64,000 bases of DNA from JAILLW01 sp045629045. Lineage in GTDB: Bacteria; Bacillota; Clostridia; Lachnospirales; Lachnospiraceae. The notes beneath the pieces are model-generated. The model ran no database searches, had not been told where the DNA came from, and saw nothing but the letters and a program-made list of their open reading frames with translations. Of the stretch, positions 51,519 to 60,177 are shown piece by piece; position 1 is the stretch's first letter; the number at the start of each line of letters is the position of its first letter. The DNA lies in NCBI GenBank assembly GCA_045629045.1, contig JAZQQM010000016.1, positions 24,740 to 88,739 of the forward strand, given 5' to 3'. The translations under genes were made by a program, and so were the position numbers.

Positions 51519-52319
51519 TTCGCCGTGAATTACCGTTCTTTGGGTACTGTGTAATCCATGGCAGGTTGACAATGTTACAATCCTTAACTCATCCGTTATA
51601 TCCTTTGCAAAGAACTCTTCATCTTTGTATGTTGCAACAGACTCAATATAATCTACATATGCCTCCTTATCTTCCATCGTATAATCCAAAAGCAAATCAT
51701 AGGTTTTAGTCTTTGCGCCTGCATAATATGTACATACTATTTTATACATATAAGCATAATCTTCGGTAAATATATAAAAGTAGGGGTCTTCTGCAATCAT
51801 CTCCGGAGAATTGACCAGTTTCTTCAAGCCTCCGAACATGGAACCGTCCTTCATATTATGGCCGTAAATAATTGTATTAAAGCTGTCAAAATTAGACTTA
51901 CAGGCATAATCCATAAAGATTCCGCCGGCTCTGTCGGATTCCATATCAAAAGAATGATTCTCATAATAATCATCGCCTCTGTCAAGCACAACAGGATAAC
52001 TGATCTGAAGCGGTTCATAAAGTATCCATCCTAAATAATCCGAATTAATGTTTTTAAGAGAAACCGTATCTACATCAAGATTAACTTTGATAGCTTTTTC
52101 TTCCTGAACAGGTTCTTCCTGAATATTTTCCTTTTTAGCTTCAAGTGCTTCAAAAGTCGGAGCATCATTTACCGATACATATTCTTCAATCTGCTCATAC
52201 TTTTCCCGACTGTTGTGATACTGCATGTATGTATAAACCAAACCTGTTATGGATACCACAATTCCTATAATAGCTACTATCAGCAATAATCTAATTATTT
52301 TAATTTTATTTTTTTTCAT
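51495..52319 (-). CDS. Class B sortase
   Basis: 274 aa. An N-terminal membrane anchor (about 7-30) and a class B sortase domain with IYGHNMKDGSMFGGLKKL (catalytic His) and VTLSTCHGLHSTQRTVIHG (TLSTC Cys with downstream Arg). It attaches surface proteins or assembles pili in Gram-positives. No substrate with an obvious sorting motif is adjacent; the CAP protein upstream ends in EFGY. Its 3' end overlaps the pseudopilin operon by 24 nt. GAGGT lies before the ATG. Confidence 0.94.
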   Translation of the reverse strand: MKKNKIKIIRLLLIVAIIGIVVSITGLVYTYMQYHNSREKYEQIEEYVSVNDAPTFEALEAKKENIQEEPVQEEKAIKVNLDVDTVSLKNINSDYLGWILYEPLQISYPVVLDRGDDYYENHSFDMESDRAGGIFMDYACKSNFDSFNTIIYGHNMKDGSMFGGLKKLVNSPEMIAEDPYFYIFTEDYAYMYKIVCTYYAGAKTKTYDLLLDYTMEDKEAYVDYIESVATYKDEEFFAKDITDELRIVTLSTCHGLHSTQRTVIHGELVAKEQR

Positions 52320-52353
52320 ATTCCGACCTCGTAAATCATATATGGATTATAGC

Positions 52354-52383
52354 ACAAAAATAGCCACCTCCTAAGAGGTGGCT
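52354..52383 (-). terminator. Intrinsic terminator of the CAP-protein gene
   Basis: A perfect 9-bp stem AGCCACCTC/GAGGTGGCT with a 4-base loop and ATTTTTG after it on the minus strand, 15 nt after the stop. Confidence 0.9.
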
Positions 52384-52398
52384 GAATATTGCTGATAT

Positions 52399-52965
52399 TT
52401 AATATCCGAATTCATTAGCCCAGTACCACTGACCGCCTGCCATATGAATTGAAATAGCTGCAGATTTGAACTCACCATCAACTATATTAGCTAAATGTGT
52501 AGGTGAATTAACCCACCCGTTAACTGCACCGTCTGCACTGAAATATCCTTTGGCTAAATTCTCGCCATATACCAATGCTGAATTAACAGTCCAATAATCG
52601 GTTCCGTCGGGACGTGTATGTGACCATACGCTAACTGCTTCAACTGCACGAACACCGGCTGCCTGTTCAAGTCCGTTATTCCAAGTATATGCTTTTAATC
52701 CTCTGGCAGTACGAATCGCATTAATCTGATCAAATGCTGCCTTAGCTGCTGCCTGAGTCTCGGGACTTCCGTTAAGTTCTCCTGCCAATGCAACAATGTT
52801 AGGATCAATATATACCAATCCGCCGTCCCCGGGAGTTCCGTCACGTTTAACACCCGAATCAAGAATATCACCACTCTTAGGTAATACGAACAGTGCTATA
52901 GCTCCCAAAACCAATATGGCAGATAATGCAATTGAGGTAATAGCTGTAATTTTCTTCTTATTCAT
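52399..52965 (-). CDS. Membrane-anchored CAP/SCP-domain protein
   Basis: 188 aa: an N-terminal helix (about 6-28) that could be an uncleaved anchor or signal, then a CAP domain (about 65-188) with INAIRTARGLKAYTWN, SHTRPDGTDYWT, GENLAKGY and HLANIVD, keeping the usual His and Glu positions. CAP proteins are secreted and bind lipids or peptides, or act as unidentified hydrolases. It has its own terminator and a putative promoter with two direct repeats. Confidence 0.88.
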   Translation of the reverse strand: MNKKKITAITSIALSAILVLGAIALFVLPKSGDILDSGVKRDGTPGDGGLVYIDPNIVALAGELNGSPETQAAAKAAFDQINAIRTARGLKAYTWNNGLEQAAGVRAVEAVSVWSHTRPDGTDYWTVNSALVYGENLAKGYFSADGAVNGWVNSPTHLANIVDGEFKSAAISIHMAGGQWYWANEFGY

Positions 52966-53003
52966 GTAAAAACCTCTCTACCAAAATTCCCCTACTAAAG
53001 TAC

Positions 53004-53033
53004 CATACTACTTCTAATATCATCATACTACTT
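53004..53033. repeat. Two 10-bp direct repeats over the CAP promoter
   Basis: CATACTACTT occurs at 53004-53013 and 53024-53033, 20 bp apart. The second copy overlaps a possible minus-strand -10 TATGAT (53022-53027, with -35 TTGTAT at 53044-53049, 16-nt spacing). They could be sites for an OmpR-type regulator. Confidence 0.4.
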
Positions 53034-53117
53034 TTGGCAATGAATACAAGTACTAATTTTAAAGAATATACCATATCCTGCAATTTGTGGCAGGAACCAA
53101 AAACATATCACTTTTTT

Positions 53118-53960
53118 CTATTCTTCCAGGAGGGCCTGATATACGTCCCGCTTAGTAATTCCGCGGTCTTTAGCCACTTTCTTCATAGCTTCTTTTTTAT
53201 CAATTCCCTGTTCAAGGTATAATTCCATATGCTCCTCAAGGCTCATCTGTTGCCAGGCAAGTTGCTCTTCAAGTACCAATTTTGACTTATCTGCTCCTGA
53301 AAGTACCAGAACATATTCACCCTTTGGTTCATTATTCGTATAGTAATCCACAGCCTCACTCAAAGTTGTCCGGTTAATGGTTTCAAACTTCTTGGTCAGT
53401 TCCTTACATACTGTAATCTGTCTGTCTTCAAGATTATCCCTTAGTTCTGTAAGTGTCTTGACCAGATGGTGGGGAGCCTCATAAATAATTATTGTTCTTG
53501 TTTCGGTCTTTAGTTCTCCGATAATATCCTGCCGCTCTTTTTTGTCTGAAGGAAGAAAAGCTTCAAAGCAAAATCTTCTCGTAGGCAGACCGGATATGAT
53601 TAAAGCACTTATAAGCGCGCAGCATCCCGGTAAAGATGTTACCGGAACAGCATTTTCATGGCATTTTGATACAAGTACCTCACCCGGATCCGATATTCCC
53701 GGAGTTCCGGCATCGGTAATCAGCGCTATATTTTTGCCACCGAGCAATTCATTAACCAAATAATCGGCTTTATCATATTTGTTATATTCATGATATGCCG
53801 TCATCGGAGTCTTAATTTCAAAATGATTAAGCAACTTAATACTGTTTCTGGTATCCTCAGCCGCAATCAAATCAACTTCCCTGAGCGTGTCTATCGCCCG
53901 CGAAGTCATATCAGACAAATTTCCTATTGGTGTAGCTACTAAATAAAGAATTCCCGACAC
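53118..53960 (-). CDS. rsmI: 16S rRNA (cytidine1402-2'-O)-methyltransferase
   Basis: A 280-aa tetrapyrrole-methylase-fold enzyme. Signatures: LVATPIGNLSDMTSRAIDTL near the start, LITDAGTPGISDPGE and SLPGCCALISALIISGLPT. It methylates C1402 of 16S rRNA with SAM. The start codon is GTG (plus-strand cac 53958-53960). It corresponds to yabC at the end of the B. subtilis holB cluster. Only a hairpin without U-run follows (53076-53095). Confidence 0.95.
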   Translation of the reverse strand: MSGILYLVATPIGNLSDMTSRAIDTLREVDLIAAEDTRNSIKLLNHFEIKTPMTAYHEYNKYDKADYLVNELLGGKNIALITDAGTPGISDPGEVLVSKCHENAVPVTSLPGCCALISALIISGLPTRRFCFEAFLPSDKKERQDIIGELKTETRTIIIYEAPHHLVKTLTELRDNLEDRQITVCKELTKKFETINRTTLSEAVDYYTNNEPKGEYVLVLSGADKSKLVLEEQLAWQQMSLEEHMELYLEQGIDKKEAMKKVAKDRGITKRDVYQALLEE

Positions 53961-53973
53961 AGTTTATCCTATC

Positions 53974-54708
53974 TTAATTTCTGTCATATATTGCATGAAT
54001 ATCTTCCGTATATTCACCTACGCTCTTATATACCACCAGCGGTCGCTCAACCACAAGGTTTGCCTTTCCGCCTCTTAATCCTTCAATAAGAACCATATTA
54101 GGTTCTTTATCCGCAAAAGGATATACCATTCTCATCCTTTTGGGTTCAATTCTGTAGCTGCGCATCAGATCAAAGATGTCCACCAGTCGATGAGGTCTGT
54201 GTACCATAAAAAAATTTCCCTGTGGTTTCAGTAGCTTTGATGCCTGGGATATTACATCCTCAAGCGTACACATAAGTTCATGACGCGCTATCGCCTTTAC
54301 GGAATAGTCATTTACAAGCCCATGATTCTCATTCATATAGGGCGGATTGGTTGTTACAACATCAAAAGAAGCAGCACCAAACAATTTAGCTGCTTCCTTA
54401 ATATCACCTTCAACAATGGATATCTTATCCTGAAGTGAATTGTATTCAACACTTCTTTGGGCCAACGAAACATTAATAGGCTGAAGTTCCAGGCCTACTA
54501 AAGAAGCTGCACTTGTCTTAGCACTTAACAAAATAGGAATGACACCGTTTCCGGTTCCAAGGTCCAGCACACGGTCACCTTCTTTTGCTTTTACAAAGGC
54601 GGATAACAATACAGCATCCATCCCGAAGCAAAAGCATTCCGGATTCTGAATCAGTTTTAAATCATTTATTTGTAAGTCGTCTATTCTTTCGCCCGGATTA
54701 AGTTCCAT
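53974..54708 (-). CDS. tRNA1(Val) N6-adenine methyltransferase-like (TrmN6/YabB)
   Basis: About 244 aa from ATG 54706-54708, five bases after GGAG; the ATG 12 nt upstream has no ribosome site. SAM site VLDLGTGNGVIPILLSAK and catalytic TNPPYMNENHG place it in the YfiC/YabB adenine-N6 methylase group. It sits in the yabB position of the cluster. Whether the substrate is tRNA-Val A37 in this organism is inference from family. Confidence 0.9.
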   Translation of the reverse strand: MELNPGERIDDLQINDLKLIQNPECFCFGMDAVLLSAFVKAKEGDRVLDLGTGNGVIPILLSAKTSAASLVGLELQPINVSLAQRSVEYNSLQDKISIVEGDIKEAAKLFGAASFDVVTTNPPYMNENHGLVNDYSVKAIARHELMCTLEDVISQASKLLKPQGNFFMVHRPHRLVDIFDLMRSYRIEPKRMRMVYPFADKEPNMVLIEGLRGGKANLVVERPLVVYKSVGEYTEDIHAIYDRN

Positions 54709-54741
54709 TATATCTCCCATGACTTACTTCGTAATTTCAAA

Positions 54742-55650
54742 CTAATTGTCATCCAATTTAGACTTCATGTCGCTCTTTTCCATCTTCTCAAGTTCTTTTA
54801 AATCTTCTTCGGAAACATCATTCCTGTTATGATGCTTACGATGTTTAAACTTAAGATCGGCTGCTTTATATTCCTGTATTTCTTTTTCACCGTCTTCTTC
54901 AACGATGACCTTAACAAGCTGACGAAGCACGTTAACCGATACCACTTCGCCCTTCTTTCCGTCATTTGCCGTAACGAAATCACCCACGAAAGGAAGATTT
55001 CGATTAAGTTCTTCATAGGTATCTTCTTCATGCTTAAGACAGCACATCAATCTTCCGCATACACCCGAAATCTTAGTGGGGTTAAGGGAAAGGTTCTGCT
55101 CTTTAGCCATTTTGATTGAAACCGGAATAAAATCAGATAAATGTGCATGGCAGCATAAAGGTCTTCCGCAAATTCCGATTCCTCCGCGAATCTTTGTCTC
55201 GTCTCTTACACCTATCTGTCTTAATTCGATTCTGGTTTTAAATACCGCTGCCAGATCCTTAACCAGTTCTCTGAAATCGATTCTTCCGTCGGCGGTAAAA
55301 TAGAACAATACCTTATTATTATCAAAAGTATACTCTGCATCAATCAGTTTCATCTCAAGCTCGTGCTTATGAATCTTCTCAAGGCAGATTTTGAATGCTT
55401 CTTTTTCTTTATCTTTATTCTTAAGCGCCTGCTCATCATCTTTGGCAGATGCAATTCTAAGAATAGGCTTTAAGGGTGCCACCACCTGGTCCTCGGGAAC
55501 TTCCTTGGGATCTCCCACCACGGTACCGTACTCAACTCCTCTTGCCGTTTCTACAATAACGTGATCCGTTTTCTTAATATCGTACGTGCCCGGGTCAAAG
55601 TAGTAAATTTTGCCCGCAGTTCTGAATCTGACACCTATAACTTTTACCAT
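54742..55650 (-). CDS. ricT: PSP1-domain protein RicT (YaaT)
   Basis: 302 aa. The PSP1 domain contains GVRFRTAGKIYYFDPG and the cysteine set GICGRPLCCHAHL and GVCGRLMCCLKHE, ligands of iron-sulfur clusters in the B. subtilis RicA-RicF-RicT complex. That complex helps RNase Y mature mRNAs and affects sporulation and competence. The C-terminus is Lys/Glu-rich. It lies between holB and the TrmN6-like gene, as in B. subtilis; yabA, expected between, is absent. Confidence 0.95.
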   Translation of the reverse strand: MVKVIGVRFRTAGKIYYFDPGTYDIKKTDHVIVETARGVEYGTVVGDPKEVPEDQVVAPLKPILRIASAKDDEQALKNKDKEKEAFKICLEKIHKHELEMKLIDAEYTFDNNKVLFYFTADGRIDFRELVKDLAAVFKTRIELRQIGVRDETKIRGGIGICGRPLCCHAHLSDFIPVSIKMAKEQNLSLNPTKISGVCGRLMCCLKHEEDTYEELNRNLPFVGDFVTANDGKKGEVVSVNVLRQLVKVIVEEDGEKEIQEYKAADLKFKHRKHHNRNDVSEEDLKELEKMEKSDMKSKLDDN

Positions 55651-55696
55651 AATCTATAAACCTCCATCTATAACCACAAATATTTTAGCTTTACGC

Positions 55697-56689
55697 TTAA
55701 TTTTCTTTTATTGTAAGCAGCAATAATTCCATCGACAATTCAAAATTAACATTGGCACGAAGTCTTTGCTTACACTTTTCGAGAGCCTCGATAATTGTTT
55801 CAATACCCTCGTATGTGCTCTTATCGGCCGCCTTACGAATATACTGTAATTCCTCACGGAATACAAGTCCGTTGGCATCATGTGTTGCCTTAAACAGCAA
55901 CATATCTCTGTACCAGATTGAAAAGATATCAAGATAATCGTTCGCATCAAACTTATACTCATTTATCTTCTTAATGGACATAACAACTTCGTTGATTTCC
56001 ATATCATCAATATTCTTAAGCAATGCCAGTGCTTCGTCTTTAACCTTATCAAACTCTTCCGACTTGGCAAGGAGACGTGCCTTACCCACATTACCTCTGG
56101 CAAAAGCCACACAGATTTGAGCCTTATAATCCGGCATCATAAGATGCTCCATAAGGAAATCCTTTATTTTATCATCTTCCACCGGCTTAAAGTTAAGTAC
56201 TACACATCTGCTTAATATAGTGGGCAAAAATAAATCAACATTATTGGTAAGAATAATGATTACCGCATACTCCGGAGGCTCTTCAAGAGTCTTCAAAAGA
56301 GCATTTTGGGCCTGTACCGTCATCATTTCACCATCATTGATGATGTATATCTTTTTAGGCCCCTGATAGGGCATTATCGCTATATCATTATTAATCTGGT
56401 CACGTATATCATCCACACCGATAACATTGGGTTTCTCATGAGAAACGAACTTAATGTCCGGATGATTAAGGCTTTCGGCCTGAATACACGAATGGCATTC
56501 GCCGCAAGGTTCCTCATCTTGCGGATTTTCACACTGCAGTCTTTGGGCAAATATTTTTGCCATAAACTCTTTACCGCAGTTTCTTTCGCCATTAATAATA
56601 TATGCATGCGACACTTTATTCAGTTTAATTGCATTGGCCAAATGTTCTTTTAACTGTTCCTGACCAACAATATCCGAGAATTTTGCCAC
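55697..56689 (-). CDS. holB: DNA polymerase III delta' subunit
   Basis: A 330-aa clamp-loader subunit with a GTG start. The P-loop is degenerate (NGERNCGKEF), as normal for delta', the zinc motif is CENPQDEEPCGECHSC and a sensor region with LEEPPEYAVIIILTNN follows. It helps load the sliding clamp. It lies in the conserved yaaR-holB-yaaT order, 30 nt after yaaR. Confidence 0.93.
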   Translation of the reverse strand: MAKFSDIVGQEQLKEHLANAIKLNKVSHAYIINGERNCGKEFMAKIFAQRLQCENPQDEEPCGECHSCIQAESLNHPDIKFVSHEKPNVIGVDDIRDQINNDIAIMPYQGPKKIYIINDGEMMTVQAQNALLKTLEEPPEYAVIIILTNNVDLFLPTILSRCVVLNFKPVEDDKIKDFLMEHLMMPDYKAQICVAFARGNVGKARLLAKSEEFDKVKDEALALLKNIDDMEINEVVMSIKKINEYKFDANDYLDIFSIWYRDMLLFKATHDANGLVFREELQYIRKAADKSTYEGIETIIEALEKCKQRLRANVNFELSMELLLLTIKEN

Positions 56690-56719
56690 AATTCCACCTC
56701 CTACTTATGAGACACCACT

Positions 56720-57160
56720 TTATGTAAAAATATCAAGTAATAGGCCTCTGATCTCACCTATCTTATTAAGAATGGCCATATGGTCTTTTTCATCTTTCAT
56801 GAGTTCTTTGGCAAGTGCATCCAGGTTCTCATCGACCAGTCGTATTATTCCGTACACTCGATGACGACCTTTTTTATCGAGGAAATTTTCTCTGCTAAAC
56901 TCATGGGACCTGCTTACTATCTCATTCATGAAGTCTTTAATCAGACTCCTGTATTTCTTCATATCTTTGATATCACGCTTCTTAGCCAGCTTATCACCCT
57001 GCATGGTAATTTCTTCCATCATGGAAGTAAGTCGCTCCTGCAAGCCGGCATCATCAATCTGACTCATAAGAGTAAACTTAAAACTTGCATCGGTTTCCTG
57101 TACAGGCTTAGCAATTTCCGGTTGTGCAATTGGTGCCGAAGCGTTTACTTTAATATCCAT
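56720..57160 (-). CDS. yaaR: YaaR family protein (DUF327)
   Basis: A 146-aa mostly helical protein with EITMQGDKLAKKRDIKDMKK and GIIRLVDENLDALAKELMKDE, the YaaR signature regions. Function is unknown. Its position before holB is conserved from B. subtilis. It lies 7 nt after the guanylate-kinase-like gene. Confidence 0.9.
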   Translation of the reverse strand: MDIKVNASAPIAQPEIAKPVQETDASFKFTLMSQIDDAGLQERLTSMMEEITMQGDKLAKKRDIKDMKKYRSLIKDFMNEIVSRSHEFSRENFLDKKGRHRVYGIIRLVDENLDALAKELMKDEKDHMAILNKIGEIRGLLLDIFT

Positions 57161-57167
57161 CTGTCAC

Positions 57168-57755
57168 CTATATGAATTCAAAAAGATATGCTTTAATCTC
57201 TTCCAAACACTTATTTAAATCTTCATTATTGAATCGTTTCGTAATACCGGCTTCTTCCATCTTATCATCGGAAAAATCTTCGGAATCTGCCAGAAATCTT
57301 CGACACATTTCCTCATATTTGGGAACTTCCTGTGTCATTTCCCTGTTAAGTGCTCTTTGAAGTCTTATGCCGTCATCCAAGTCAAGATAAATCGGAAGGA
57401 CCTTATCCGAACCATAATACTCGGCAGTTCTTACATAAGACTCTAACGTACCGATTATTAAATAGTTATGATTCTCAAGGTCTATCATTCCATCATCCAC
57501 GGTAAAATACCGCCATAGACCGTAGTATGTATTATACTGTCTGTCTTCGATAACCTTACCGTCCTTCTTAAGTGCAAAGAAGGTCTCATCATCTACGAAA
57601 TTATATTGGACTCCTTCTTTTTCGCCCTCCCTTATAGGACGGGTTGTATACAGTACAACTTTTTTAAGCTTTAATTCCTGCGTCTTTAGCAGTTCTCTGT
57701 AAATCGTATCTTTGCCTGATGAGCTCTTGCCTATCAGATATATTAACTTACCCAC
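57168..57755 (-). CDS. Guanylate-kinase-like protein
   Basis: 195 aa. P-loop IGKSSSGKDTIYRELLKT, then YTTRPIREGEKEGVQYNFV and REM...RRFLADSEDF, the guanylate kinase plan. Canonical GMP kinases read GPSGVGK, and the loop here differs; LNREMTQEV for the arginine-rich segment also departs. It lies at the head of yaaR-holB where B. subtilis has tmk (thymidylate kinase). It may be GMP kinase or a derived protein. The start codon is GTG. Confidence 0.8.
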   Translation of the reverse strand: MGKLIYLIGKSSSGKDTIYRELLKTQELKLKKVVLYTTRPIREGEKEGVQYNFVDDETFFALKKDGKVIEDRQYNTYYGLWRYFTVDDGMIDLENHNYLIIGTLESYVRTAEYYGSDKVLPIYLDLDDGIRLQRALNREMTQEVPKYEEMCRRFLADSEDFSDDKMEEAGITKRFNNEDLNKCLEEIKAYLFEFI

Positions 57756-57758
57756 AAG

Positions 57759-58298
57759 TTACTTTCCTCGTTTATGTATTTTATTACGCGCTGCCAATGC
57801 CCCCTTGCGCAGCCTAAGTGTCTCAAGCGTCGAACAATATTTATCCGCCATTGTCACTATCCAGGCCTCCCTGTATTTGGGAATTCTCGAAACAGTAAGC
57901 GGCCACATATGTTTACTTATTATGTCTTTTTCACGGTCGGACAAATCATAATCTCTGGAAGCATTCTTTAAGGCTATTCCCGGATGATAAAATCCATGAA
58001 GTCCGTTATAATCTTCCCTGGTAGTATCATGCCAATCGTACAAAAAGTAATCATGCAACAGCGCACCTCTTACCATCTCGCGTTCATTAACAGGGATTTT
58101 AAGTGCCTGAGAAATAATCAGACTTTGTTTGGCCACATCAATACAATGACGATGAACCGGAATAGTTCCATGCTGAATACATTCCCTGGTACTTTGAAAC
58201 TGTTCGGATTCAAGAATATCCTGTGCATGTTCCTTAAGCTTCTTATGAAGTTTTCTGTGACGCTGGTAACGTCTTTCCAATCGTTTTGACACTTTCAT
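57759..58298 (-). CDS. HD-domain hydrolase-like protein
   Basis: 179 aa with a basic N-terminus (1-25). HD metal ligands are visible: His49/51 in VHRHC, His82-Asp83 in LLHDYFLYD, His130 in SKHMWPL and Asp152 in MADKY. Such proteins cleave phosphoester bonds in nucleotides; the substrate is unknown. It lies 3 nt before the guanylate-kinase-like gene. The upstream TATAAT (58311-58316) is only 12 nt from the ATG and no ribosome site is seen, so the message may be leaderless. Confidence 0.85.
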   Translation of the reverse strand: MKVSKRLERRYQRHRKLHKKLKEHAQDILESEQFQSTRECIQHGTIPVHRHCIDVAKQSLIISQALKIPVNEREMVRGALLHDYFLYDWHDTTREDYNGLHGFYHPGIALKNASRDYDLSDREKDIISKHMWPLTVSRIPKYREAWIVTMADKYCSTLETLRLRKGALAARNKIHKRGK

Positions 58299-58353
58299 AG
58301 CGTATCTTTAATTATATCATATATTTGGGCACTTTCGGCCAAAAATATAGGGA

Positions 58354-59280
58354 TTAAGCAAGATATTTAGCTATTCCTATGACAATTGTCATAGTAAATA
58401 CGGAAAACAAAGACGAAATTGCAACAAGTTTGGATGCCATAGTTTCATCCACGCGGAATTTAATAGAAAACATAACACTTATAGCGGCTACCGGAGTGGC
58501 TGCAGAAACGATTGACGACATAAGTAAAGTGCCCCTGTATCCTGCAAAATACAAAATCACAAGTAACAGTCCGGGAGCAACAATAAGCCTCAGAAGAAGC
58601 GCTATCCATTCGCTTGTAAGATGAAAAATTTCGCTAAAGTCAAGCTTTGATATAGTATATCCGATAATCAGCATCGGAAGCGGCGTATTAAGATCTGCAA
58701 TATATGCTATAGGAGACCCTATAACCTCAGGCAGTGCGGTTGATGTAAAAAAGAATATTAATCCTACCACTACAGACAATACTCCCGGATTTAATACAGC
58801 CTTTTTATTTTCGAATCCTTCCTGACCTTTGCCCATACTGTATTGTCCGAAAGACCAAACCATTATGTTAAAGACAGCAAGATATCCTGCGCCATAGAAC
58901 ACACCTTCACTTCCGAGAAGTGCTTCGATAAGAGGCAACGCCATAAATCCGCAATTAGAATATACCACCGTAAATCTTAATACCTTGCGTTTTGCCATAT
59001 CTTTGCTTCTCACAAACAAAAATCCCAGTGCATAGCAAAGCAGATGTGAAATAAGCGAAGCCAGCATCGAAAGTAACAGTTTCTTCAAAAGTTTTGGATC
59101 ATATGTCCTCTGAAAAGCATCAATAATAACACAGGGTGTAACAAAGTATAGCAGAATATCATTAATACTTCTTACACCTTCCTGTGTGATAAATTTCTTC
59201 TTACCTCCAAAAAAGCCAAGACCTATCATTATAAACAGAATCAGCACCTGTGTTCCTACTATTGTGAAACTCTCTAACAT
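58354..59280 (-). CDS. AEC-family transporter
   Basis: A 308-aa membrane protein with about ten helices. FVTPCVIIDAFQRTY in the first half and FSIKFRVDETMASKLVAIS near the end are typical of the auxin efflux carrier family, which in bacteria moves organic acids such as malate. The substrate is unknown. It follows the unknown membrane protein gene after 35 nt. Confidence 0.92.
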   Translation of the reverse strand: MLESFTIVGTQVLILFIMIGLGFFGGKKKFITQEGVRSINDILLYFVTPCVIIDAFQRTYDPKLLKKLLLSMLASLISHLLCYALGFLFVRSKDMAKRKVLRFTVVYSNCGFMALPLIEALLGSEGVFYGAGYLAVFNIMVWSFGQYSMGKGQEGFENKKAVLNPGVLSVVVGLIFFFTSTALPEVIGSPIAYIADLNTPLPMLIIGYTISKLDFSEIFHLTSEWIALLLRLIVAPGLLLVILYFAGYRGTLLMSSIVSAATPVAAISVMFSIKFRVDETMASKLVAISSLFSVFTMTIVIGIAKYLA

Positions 59281-59315
59281 AATTGTCTCCCGTGACTTCC
59301 TTTGAAATCACTTGC

Positions 59316-60101
59316 CTATTTATCTTTATAAGATCCTTTAGTAAAAAGCAGCACTATATGGCTGTGGTGAGTTATAAAAATAGCAACTATCATAAACAAG
59401 TGTGCAATAAATACACTTACCAATACACCGTTTGATTTAAGAAGATAACCCTTTGAAAATCCGTAATAACTCATAAGTGCCGTATATGCCAATCCTACCA
59501 GCATAATCGGAATTTGCTTTAAAGCATCCAGAATAGTCTGGAAAAATTCCCTGAAAGATGCATCAAAATAAACAAATCTACCTATCATCAATCCAAGGAA
59601 ATACATAATAAATCCATCATAGTTATTATTTTCATATATATATTTTATATATACGAATATCAAAATAACATAAAGCATTCCCACTACACGAACCGAAGCT
59701 CTCTCCTGCCTTGATACTTTTCTTACAGGCACAAGTACTCTGTCCAAGAGATTGTTAAATATGATAGAAATAACTATTAACAATAAAAGTAATCCGTCTT
59801 TATGATTCTCCCAGATTTCTCTGTACGGTTCTATTTCCAAAAATCTGTCCAGCAGATAGTAGATTGATAAAAACGAGAGAATAGACGCTCCCGAAAAAAT
59901 TACAGAATAAAAACGCTGTATCGCATTAAGGGAATGATTGGTAAAAGCCGTCTTTCGATTTCCGCCGGCAAAAGCACATACTACTTTCGTATATATAAGA
60001 ATAAGTGCTATACAAGCTGCGGCACCCCCCATTGCAACACCAAAGAATTTAAGCATATCCTGCCATACAATATAATGATCCAAATATTCCTGTAAAGACA
60101 T
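59316..60101 (-). CDS. Unknown integral membrane protein
   Basis: 261 aa with about seven hydrophobic helices and no enzyme or transporter motif I know. An acidic patch (FLEIEPYREIWENHKDG) follows the third helix; the C-terminus is short and basic. It lies downstream of the ferredoxin-flavodoxin gene with a 76-nt gap that contains an inverted repeat partly covering the ribosome site (60104-60143). Confidence 0.6.
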   Translation of the reverse strand: MSLQEYLDHYIVWQDMLKFFGVAMGGAAACIALILIYTKVVCAFAGGNRKTAFTNHSLNAIQRFYSVIFSGASILSFLSIYYLLDRFLEIEPYREIWENHKDGLLLLLIVISIIFNNLLDRVLVPVRKVSRQERASVRVVGMLYVILIFVYIKYIYENNNYDGFIMYFLGLMIGRFVYFDASFREFFQTILDALKQIPIMLVGLAYTALMSYYGFSKGYLLKSNGVLVSVFIAHLFMIVAIFITHHSHIVLLFTKGSYKDK

Positions 60102-60103
60102 AA

Positions 60104-60143
60104 AAAATGTTTCCTCTTTTTATTCAAAATCAAGAAACATTTT
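60104..60143 (-). promoter_or_regulatory. Inverted repeat overlapping a ribosome site
   Basis: 10-bp arms AAAATGTTTC (60104-60113) and GAAACATTTT (60134-60143) with a 20-nt loop. In the mRNA the 3' arm covers part of GAGGAAAC just before the ATG at 60101, so folding could hide the ribosome site. Confidence 0.4.
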
Positions 60144-60177
60144 AGCATACTTTATTTTATTTTTCATTAGACAGAAT

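Noticed and set aside
53076..53095. Hairpin after rsmI considered as terminator
   Set aside because: A 6-bp stem with an 8-base loop and no U-run on the minus strand; too weak to call.
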